Shown here: positions 23,399-29,476 of the stretch, one piece after another
Layout: each line of letters opens with the position of its first letter
How positions within the stretch are numbered: position 1 is the stretch's first letter
From: a virus
Direction: 5' to 3' (one strand)
Length of the DNA stretch: 29,476 nt
Virus record (IMG/VR): IMGVR_UViG_3300037963_000485
Location: 1 to 29,476 of that record
Notes under the pieces: model-generated
Told to the model about the DNA's origin: nothing
What the model saw: only the letters and a program-made list of their open reading frames with translations
The model's database searches: none
Translations under genes and position numbers: made by a program

Positions 23399-25311
23399 TA
23401 TCTTTTACCATCATTCTGTAATGCCATACGAACAGTACCCCATCTCCATGAACCATCATTAGTTGCAGATACCTTTACAGAAGCCTGTCTACCTCTTGCT
23501 CTCATGTCTATTTTAGTTACTGCTGAGTTAATTACAAAAGGTCCTTTTACTGTTTCATTTGCAGAGTTAGGATACTCTTTTACATTTACAAATATATTTA
23601 TATTCTGACCATCATCAAGTTTATAGTCAGGTATAATTCTATTTATATACATAATATCATCACCATCACCTACATCAAAGTTTGAAGATTTAATAAATGA
23701 TGTTAGTGAGTTTCCTTCATCATCTGTATAATATTCTTCAGGCTCATTATCAAATACAAATTGACTTGAATCAGTTACACCCTGAAAATCAGTTCGTTTT
23801 CCTGTAGCAATAGTATTATCAAATACTTGTCTGTCTTTATATGTAGTATAAAAACTATCACCAAATACCCAAGTTCTTTCTTCAGTATTATAAATAACAT
23901 AAGCATTAGGTTCTGTAGAGTTTCCTTTAGGATACAACCATATTATTTCTTTAAACTCTGAATTAATACCTGCATATACTTTATCTTTATTTGTATTATT
24001 AAAGTCATCAAATAAATGTCTTCTTATTGTACATGGTAAGTTTTGTATTCTACCATCATAAGCATAAAAATTATTGTCACCCATCCAATAAGCTACACCA
24101 TCATAGTCAATTGCTGCATGAGGACCTATAAGTCCACACTTTGTACCTAACTGAGTAAATCTAAATACACTTGCTCTGTCACCTGTAAAAACCATATTGT
24201 GTAAAGAGTTGTCAGTCCATATAAGTATTTCACCTCTTGACCTTACTGCTCCTATAATTTCTGTGCCATCTGCAAGAGGATTTTCTCTTGATGTTGTTCC
24301 TGAACTTACTGCCCAATTAGAAAAGTCTTCTTGGTCTGACCAACGTACAAGTAATGGGTCAAATGTACCATCAATAGAGTTTGTTCCAAAACAAATAACA
24401 TGACCATCATTAGGAGACACAAGTAAAAAGTTTGATTTAACAGGTGCTGAAGTTGCAGTAATATGAACTGCATTTGTTGAACTTGTTACAATCTTCATTC
24501 TTTCAGGTGTTACAGATGCATCCTGTTTAAAGGCAAGTATTTGTCCACCTCTTCTTACACCTAATACATATTCTTCATAGTTATCAAAAGACCACTGATT
24601 ACTTCTAAATGTAATATTAGAAACAGATGAAGGTTGATTCCATGCTCTTATATTTGTTGTTGTAGTTCCTGCATTATACACACCTGCACCATATCCTAAA
24701 CCCTGAATAGCATCTGTTAACTCATTACCTAATAAAAATGCAACAGAAACTGTAGTACCTCCTGCTTCTGCAGATGTATTTGCTGCAACAGTTACTGCAT
24801 TTATTTTAAAGGAATTTAAATCTGTCACACTTGCAACTGCATAAATTCCTGTACCTAAAGAAGTTATACCTACTAAATTAATATTACCACCTATAGAAGC
24901 TGCACCTTCTACAATTATTCTGTCACCTGCTGCTCTTCCATGATTAGTAATACTTACTCCTACTTCCTTAGAACCTTGAGTTGTAGAAAATATATTACTA
25001 TCTTCAACAACAGTTACAATAGGAGTTACATCATAAAATTGTTGGTCTTTCTCTACAATAACTTCTTTATTTGTTCCTATTATAATATGTTTTCTTGAAT
25101 CAAAATCTGTCCATGCAAGAATATCTCTAGGAGTTCCTGAAATAGAAGTTGTATTATGTTTTTTATAACCTCTTAAATTTTCAGGTTTACCCTGTCTAAA
25201 TCTTACTCTGTTACCTTCAAACCATTTACCTTCTTCTCCATAACGAGTAGACTCTTTATGAAATCCGGGAACAAACTGTAATTTGGTTAATTTAGAATCT
25301 GTAGATGCCAT
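23398..25311 (-). CDS. Tail hub/tube-like structural protein, 637 aa
   Basis: The N-terminus LQFVPGFHKESTRYGEEGKW, then VRFRQGKPENLRGYKK and ILAWTDFDSRKHIIIGTNKEV, is typical of a protein found in the tail modules of many short-tailed phages. It is mostly beta, with repeated Trp/Tyr-rich strands (AYWMGDNNFYAYDGR, IIWLYPKGN, TWVFGD) that suggest a beta-propeller like those of T7 gp12 and P22 gp10-type tail proteins. That equivalence is inferred from length, composition and neighbours. It probably closes the tail tube and joins fibres to it. The upstream fibre gene overlaps it by one base. Confidence 0.75.
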   Translation of the reverse strand: MASTDSKLTKLQFVPGFHKESTRYGEEGKWFEGNRVRFRQGKPENLRGYKKHNTTSISGTPRDILAWTDFDSRKHIIIGTNKEVIVEKDQQFYDVTPIVTVVEDSNIFSTTQGSKEVGVSITNHGRAAGDRIIVEGAASIGGNINLVGITSLGTGIYAVASVTDLNSFKINAVTVAANTSAEAGGTTVSVAFLLGNELTDAIQGLGYGAGVYNAGTTTTNIRAWNQPSSVSNITFRSNQWSFDNYEEYVLGVRRGGQILAFKQDASVTPERMKIVTSSTNAVHITATSAPVKSNFLLVSPNDGHVICFGTNSIDGTFDPLLVRWSDQEDFSNWAVSSGTTSRENPLADGTEIIGAVRSRGEILIWTDNSLHNMVFTGDRASVFRFTQLGTKCGLIGPHAAIDYDGVAYWMGDNNFYAYDGRIQNLPCTIRRHLFDDFNNTNKDKVYAGINSEFKEIIWLYPKGNSTEPNAYVIYNTEERTWVFGDSFYTTYKDRQVFDNTIATGKRTDFQGVTDSSQFVFDNEPEEYYTDDEGNSLTSFIKSSNFDVGDGDDIMYINRIIPDYKLDDGQNINIFVNVKEYPNSANETVKGPFVINSAVTKIDMRARGRQASVKVSATNDGSWRWGTVRMALQNDGKR

Positions 25312-27680
25312 TACTGAGTCCTTGAATATTTACCTGAATAGTTTGTAAGATTAATACCTGCAGTTGGTACTCCTGATGCATTATTTGTTACACCTGTACC
25401 ATCAAAAGCAGGTTTTGCTCCAAGAGGGTTACCATCTGAATTAGTAGATGACCTTGTTCCTGTGTAACTCCAATCTTCATCTGTGCTATTTAAATTAGTA
25501 ACAGTTGTAAGTGTACTTGCAGTTACAATTGCAGTTGTGCTTACACCTGTAAAACTAATATCTGTATCATTACCATTATTAACTGCAAATGCTTTTCCTT
25601 CTATATAAGTTCCTGCATTAGGTAAAGTCACGCTTGTCATTGTATATGTAGTACCAAAATCACTTGCACCAGTAGATTGTCTATTTAAATTATTTGCACC
25701 ATTTGTTGAAGTAGGTCTGTGAGTCCAAAACCATTTAGATATGTCAACATTATTAGAAGTTCTAGGACTATCTAAAAAGAATTTTAAAACATGAGAAGTA
25801 TTTGTAAAGAAAAACTCATAGGCATTATTAGCAACAACTGATGTTGTAATTCCTGTTGCAGAACCTCCTGATACTGTACCTGAAGCATTAGCTCCATTAC
25901 CTGTTAGTGCAAAGTTATTTCCATCAATAGTACCACTATAAGTAAATTGAACAGGACTACCTAAATCAGTTTTAAGTCTTGCAGCACATCTAGCCTGTCT
26001 ACTAGCAGGATAAGTATAATTAGCACTATCCCAATAAGGACTATATAAATCTGTATTAATAGAAAATATTGATGAACCCATACCACCATCAGGAAATGCA
26101 GAAGAGCTTACACCTACAGGAACTGTATTACCATAAGACTTTGGATATACTTGAGAACTATTTACTGTACCATTATTATCAGGTGTATATTCCATACCTG
26201 CATATACTTCATCTCCTGTTTTTGCAGGAAAGTCTTGAACATTATCTGCTACAGAAACAACAACATTTCCTGTTGCACCATCACCACCACTTACAGATGT
26301 TACAGTTCCTGTACCTGTTCCATTACCTGCTAAAGATTGAGTAGAACCTTTTGTTCCTTCAATATACCATAATTCGTCAGTATTATAAGTTTGTAAACTA
26401 GCAGTTCCACCATTTGCAGTAGCAGTAACATTTCTTGTTGAACTGGTAATATTAATTGTATTACCCATTCCATTACCATGTTGAGTACAATAATATTTTA
26501 AAGTGTTAGGTGCATTAGGTGGCACAACAATAACCACAGTTGCATTTGCCTGCCCTTCTGTACCACTTACAGTAACTCCATCTGTATAACTTGTATCAGA
26601 AGAATCTCTAAATCTAAGAGGATGACCTCCACCTGTTCCATTAGAAGCATCACTTACATCAAATGTATATGTTACACCTCTTTTTAAATTTAATACAGGA
26701 TTAGCTTGACCATCTATATAAAAAACTCCACTAACTACAGTAACTACAAAAGTTTCAGAAGGACCTACAGAATAAAATGATATATCAAAAGTATTATTAT
26801 TAGTTATTGAAAATGTTCTTGAAGGTATTGATATAGATTCTAATCTTCCCATTGCTGCAAAGTTACCATAAGCATCATGGTCATTATTACTATCTCTACT
26901 GCCTTGAGGAATATAATATCCTCCAGTATACGGATTGGAAGCAGGTCCTGTAATATAATCAGGATTATCAGTGCTAGAATTATTAACATTATTAGCAACT
27001 ATTTTTTTAAACATTCCAGTGCTACACCAAACATAAGCTTTATAGTCCATGTCACCTCTGCTTCTTCTAGCATCAGTCATTCTATAAAATTCAAAACTTC
27101 CTATTGAACCTGTTACTCCAGTCATTAAAGTTCCTACATTATTAAAACTAAAACCACTAGCAGTTAAAGCATTTATATTTGCACCTTTCGCACCTGTAAG
27201 ACCTAACCAAGTTTCTCCTGAAGGTATATTATCAGGTGTTCTAATTCCATGTTTATCTCTATAAGGTTCATTTTCTGGAGTATAAGTTTCATTAAATGTA
27301 ATATCAAAGTTAGGACTTGTCATTGTTATAACTACTGTACCATCTCCTAGTGTAGGTGTTGCATTATAACTACCTGAACCATTAGCAGAAACTCTTACTG
27401 TTCCACCTGACGTAATTAATCCTTGTCCTTTTATTTCTAAAGTATCATTACCATTATATGTAATTGCAGTTTGATTTTCACCATTTATGGTTTTACCATT
27501 TACATCTAATATAAGTTTTTTATGGTTATCGTTATTATCAATAACTAACTGACCATTAATATTACTGACTACTTTATAAAATTGAACAGGTAAATTATCT
27601 TTAACACCTGCTACAGTGTTAACAGTTCCTGACGTATCTATTTCAGTAAAACCTACATTTGATATTAAAGTTATAGCCAT
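25311..27680 (-). CDS. Large tail fibre-like protein with internal cupredoxin-like domain
   Basis: The 789-residue product is beta-rich and full of Thr, Asn, Gly and Ser, as receptor-binding or appendage proteins are. Residues 1-130 have parallel-strand-like repeats (LVIDNNDNHKKLILDVNGKTI). Residues about 305-412 form a cupredoxin-like domain: YIDGQANPVLNLKRGVTYTF, GGHPLRF (H353), and YYCTQHGNGMG (C398, H401, M405). This His/Cys/His/Met set is that of type 1 copper sites. A Ser/Thr/Asn-rich C-terminal half follows, with no chaperone or peptidase motif seen. Its place between tail hub and fibre genes supports a virion surface role. Copper binding is inference. Confidence 0.72.
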   Translation of the reverse strand: MAITLISNVGFTEIDTSGTVNTVAGVKDNLPVQFYKVVSNINGQLVIDNNDNHKKLILDVNGKTINGENQTAITYNGNDTLEIKGQGLITSGGTVRVSANGSGSYNATPTLGDGTVVITMTSPNFDITFNETYTPENEPYRDKHGIRTPDNIPSGETWLGLTGAKGANINALTASGFSFNNVGTLMTGVTGSIGSFEFYRMTDARRSRGDMDYKAYVWCSTGMFKKIVANNVNNSSTDNPDYITGPASNPYTGGYYIPQGSRDSNNDHDAYGNFAAMGRLESISIPSRTFSITNNNTFDISFYSVGPSETFVVTVVSGVFYIDGQANPVLNLKRGVTYTFDVSDASNGTGGGHPLRFRDSSDTSYTDGVTVSGTEGQANATVVIVVPPNAPNTLKYYCTQHGNGMGNTINITSSTRNVTATANGGTASLQTYNTDELWYIEGTKGSTQSLAGNGTGTGTVTSVSGGDGATGNVVVSVADNVQDFPAKTGDEVYAGMEYTPDNNGTVNSSQVYPKSYGNTVPVGVSSSAFPDGGMGSSIFSINTDLYSPYWDSANYTYPASRQARCAARLKTDLGSPVQFTYSGTIDGNNFALTGNGANASGTVSGGSATGITTSVVANNAYEFFFTNTSHVLKFFLDSPRTSNNVDISKWFWTHRPTSTNGANNLNRQSTGASDFGTTYTMTSVTLPNAGTYIEGKAFAVNNGNDTDISFTGVSTTAIVTASTLTTVTNLNSTDEDWSYTGTRSSTNSDGNPLGAKPAFDGTGVTNNASGVPTAGINLTNYSGKYSRTQ

Positions 27681-27683
27681 TTA

Positions 27684-28406
27684 CTATGCCTTAATTGTTT
27701 CCACAAAAGAAAATTTATTACCATTATATATACCAATTGCAAGTTCTGTTGCACTTGATAAACTAATTCCTTGTGAACCTGAATCCCATGATATTGTCAT
27801 TTTATTTGTAGTAGTAACTTTGTCTACAATAACATATTGACCTATACCTAATCCACCTACAGAAACAGAAACAGTAACATCATTACTACCTGTATTTACT
27901 CTTTGATATATAGACTTTGTTGCAGAAGTATCTACTGCACCATTAGCAGTTATTGCATCAGGCACAATAAAGTTACTAAATATTTTTGAATCGTTATCTT
28001 CATTTTTAAATAAATTAATAGTTGTTCCATCTGTAGCAATCATCATACTTTTACCTGATTCAGTTGCAGTTACTGCAGTTCCTGAACCTGCCTTAAATAA
28101 AACATTATATCCACCTGTTGTTCCATTATGAACAAAGTATATTTTTTCTTGTGCAGGTATTGCAACAGTTACATCTGCAGTTAAAGTTCCTTCTAATTTT
28201 AAACCTGATTTTCTTGCTTGGTCTGCTGCACCATTACCTGTTGTTAATGTTACTCCTGTATTTGAAACAGAAACAACCTGATAACCTGCAACTGCATCAT
28301 CTATTAAATCTATTACATTTTGATTTAATATTAATCCCCATGCATTAGGATTTTCTCCATCCCCTTGCTTTTCAAGTCTTATTCTACTTGTATATGTTGA
28401 AGCCAT
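27684..28406 (-). CDS. Tail fibre protein with typical N-terminal attachment region, 240 aa
   Basis: The start RIRLEKQGDGENPNAWGLILNQNVIDLIDDAVAGY is a pattern I know from many marine phage fibre proteins, where it probably fixes the fibre to the tail. It is followed by beta-rich parts: VSVSNTGVTLTTGNGAADQAR, EKIYFVHNGTTGGYNVLFKAG, and a C-terminal domain with VIVDKVTTTNKMTISWD and ELAIGIYNGNKFSFV. There is no catalytic motif. It is separated by three bases from the large cupredoxin-bearing protein, so both should be made together. A role in host recognition is likely from type and position. Confidence 0.82.
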   Translation of the reverse strand: MASTYTSRIRLEKQGDGENPNAWGLILNQNVIDLIDDAVAGYQVVSVSNTGVTLTTGNGAADQARKSGLKLEGTLTADVTVAIPAQEKIYFVHNGTTGGYNVLFKAGSGTAVTATESGKSMMIATDGTTINLFKNEDNDSKIFSNFIVPDAITANGAVDTSATKSIYQRVNTGSNDVTVSVSVGGLGIGQYVIVDKVTTTNKMTISWDSGSQGISLSSATELAIGIYNGNKFSFVETIKA

Positions 28407-28639
28407 TATTTACTCCCTATTAATATTTTATCTAATTTATCTTCTAATCTTTTAATTGCATCCATAAGGTCATGCATATCTTCTTTTACATCATCCTTAC
28501 GTGCATACTCTTCTCTTGTTTTATTAAGTAATATTTGTAAACGCTTTACCTCTTGAAACATTTTATTAAATGCCCACCCTGCAGGTACTACAACCATTGT
28601 CAAAATAATATTCCAAAATAACATTGCATCTATTTCCAT
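28406..28639 (-). CDS. Single-pass membrane protein with coiled coil, spanin-like
   Basis: The 77-residue protein has one N-terminal membrane helix (LFWNIILTMVVVPAGWAF, about residues 7-24) followed by a long charged helix with heptads (VKRLQILLNKTREEYARK, then MHDLMDAIKRLEDKLDKIL). The layout equals that of inner-membrane spanins, and similar small proteins occur among fibre genes of many marine phages. No partner outer-membrane lipoprotein (lipobox) was found next to it, so a spanin role is only a possibility. The ATG shares no overlap with the upstream gene (two bases apart), while its stop overlaps the next start by one base. Confidence 0.65.
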   Translation of the reverse strand: MEIDAMLFWNIILTMVVVPAGWAFNKMFQEVKRLQILLNKTREEYARKDDVKEDMHDLMDAIKRLEDKLDKILIGSK

Positions 28640-28641
28640 AA

Positions 28642-29196
28642 TTAATTTATTCCATATATTTTTTGTTTAACTACTGTAATGTTTCCTGCTGTAAAAGCAT
28701 ATCTCATAGCAGTAACTTGTTTACTATGAACATCAATTCCACTATGTCCATGAAACGCACCAAAATCATCAGAACTATCTGAAGTACCACCAAGTTCATG
28801 AAACATCATTGGGTATCCTTCATTATTACTAAAATTTACACAATGAACAAATCCTCCCCATCTTTTTGTAGGAAGATTTGTTGTAAAAAATTCCATATTA
28901 TCAACATTGTTAATATTTCTTCTTGTTCCATTATCTATTAATTCATTACTTGTCATATAAGGAGTAGATTGACCATCATCTAATGTACCATCCATTTTAA
29001 ATTTAACATCCCAATTTTCATTAACAGATGATGAATCACCTGACATTCTTTCAACAATAATTAAAAAATTATTATAATCATAATCCATTGTAAATTCATA
29101 TGTACTAGCATTTGGAGTTGCATCTATTGTTGCCAATAACTTCATGTTCTGTTGGCTATCACCTATAAACTTTGCTAAATCTGCTGCTTTACTCAT
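28642..29196 (-). CDS. Putative tail appendage protein, 184 aa
   Basis: The protein starts with a short helix (ADLAKFIGDSQQNMKLLATI) and continues as a beta-sandwich-like sequence (TYEFTMDYDYNNFLIIVERM, WDVKFKMDG, MRYAFTAGNITVVKQKIYGI). The ending, strands with GNITxxxxKIYGI, is typical of C-terminal domains of fibre or spike-associated proteins with a jelly-roll-like fold. No enzyme residues are evident. It lies between two fibre-type genes, overlapping the upstream one by four bases. Host binding or decoration is the most likely role but is inferred. Confidence 0.65.
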   Translation of the reverse strand: MSKAADLAKFIGDSQQNMKLLATIDATPNASTYEFTMDYDYNNFLIIVERMSGDSSSVNENWDVKFKMDGTLDDGQSTPYMTSNELIDNGTRRNINNVDNMEFFTTNLPTKRWGGFVHCVNFSNNEGYPMMFHELGGTSDSSDDFGAFHGHSGIDVHSKQVTAMRYAFTAGNITVVKQKIYGIN

Positions 29197-29476
29197 GCTA
29201 AGTCTCCCATAATATGAACAGCCACATATCCTGCATCTGCTGCTGAACCACTTGTGGTAAATTGATTAACATAAACTTCGTTTTCATCTTTTGGCATAGC
29301 GACTGCAATATAATTTCTGCCATCATCATCAGCATTAGTACCCATACAAGAAGTGGTTCCTGCATAATTTGAATTAGCCATAGTAACTGATAAATTCATT
29401 GTCGCTAAACCTGTGCCTCTATCTGACATTGAACTTAAGCCAAAACTTCCATTTGTTCTTGCAGCAGCATCAGTAG
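29193..29476 (-). CDS. Tail fibre C-terminal part, 5' end outside window
   Basis: The frame stays open to the right edge, so the ATG at 29429 is probably internal: before it come in-frame residues TDAAARTNGSFGLSS. The visible 94 residues contain RTNGSFGLSSMSDRGTGLATM and LSVTMANSNYAGT. This pattern (short strand, 'D.GTG', then 'M.N.NYA') is a common C-terminal domain of phage tail fibres. The end is VAVHIMGDLA, overlapping the next gene by four bases (ATGA). The N-terminal attachment part must lie right of the window. Confidence 0.78.
   Translation of the reverse strand, partial: TDAAARTNGSFGLSSMSDRGTGLATMNLSVTMANSNYAGTTSCMGTNADDDGRNYIAVAMPKDENEVYVNQFTTSGSAADAGYVAVHIMGDLA

Noticed and set aside
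26069-26344. His/Leu-rich 91-aa + strand frame opposite the fibre gene
   Set aside because: Antisense product of Thr/Asn/Gly-rich codons; repetitive and without start signal.
1-29476. Integrase, attachment site or lysogeny repressor
   Set aside because: None found on either strand; the visible gene content fits a lytic phage, though the genome is incomplete here.

Overview
The window is a stretch of a strictly phage genome, AT-rich and almost without gaps, with the gene content of a short-tailed (podovirus-like) marine phage. The evidence is a T7-type replication set (primase-helicase, family A DNA polymerase, gp2.5-like SSB, endonuclease I), an adenosylcobalamin-dependent ribonucleotide reductase, tail-fibre, tail-hub and injection proteins of kinds common in uncultured ocean phages, and a holin/GH24 endolysin pair. 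The low GC points to a low-GC host, perhaps a SAR11-like marine alphaproteobacterium; that host guess is an inference from composition and gene types only. No integrase, tRNA gene, CRISPR array or insertion sequence is visible. RNA polymerase, large terminase, portal and capsid genes are also not in this window; the virion genes probably continue beyond its right edge.

Layout, + strand (1-14738). The window opens inside a SleB-type cell-wall hydrolase and runs through a tightly overlapping block of small early genes, several of them one-helix membrane microproteins (1-2685). The replication core follows: primase-helicase and DNA polymerase (2687-5973), then a probable sigma70-type promoter and the SSB (5979-6514). 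Next come a short structured intergenic segment, a Cas4/RecB-like exonuclease, endonuclease I, an unknown protein and class II RNR (6522-10080), which together suit degradation of host DNA and recycling of nucleotides. After two unknown genes there is a near-consensus promoter with a palindrome over its -35 box (10823-10851). It heads a cassette of a coiled-coil protein, a GT8-like glycosyltransferase, a 777-residue glycosyltransferase/methyltransferase/DUF115 fusion and the small terminase subunit (10873-14738).

Layout, - strand (29476 down to 14694). A convergent late operon reads leftward: end of a tail fibre, an appendage-like protein, a membrane/coiled-coil protein, a fibre with a typical N-terminus, a large fibre-like protein carrying a cupredoxin domain, a tail hub/tube-like protein, small structural proteins, three proteins sharing a glycine-rich motif, a 1207-residue internal/ejection protein, and finally endolysin and holin. 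Most junctions are ATGA or TAATG overlaps, so translational coupling is likely throughout. The two gene blocks overlap tail to tail by 45 bp with no visible terminator.

The most unusual points are the three-domain glycan-related fusion with its own promoter and possible operator, the fibre cupredoxin domain with a complete His/Cys/His/Met ligand set, a T7-like polymerase lacking most of the thioredoxin-binding insertion, a Cas4-like exonuclease with one displaced cysteine, and a 57-nt intergenic segment closed by a perfect 7-bp stem.
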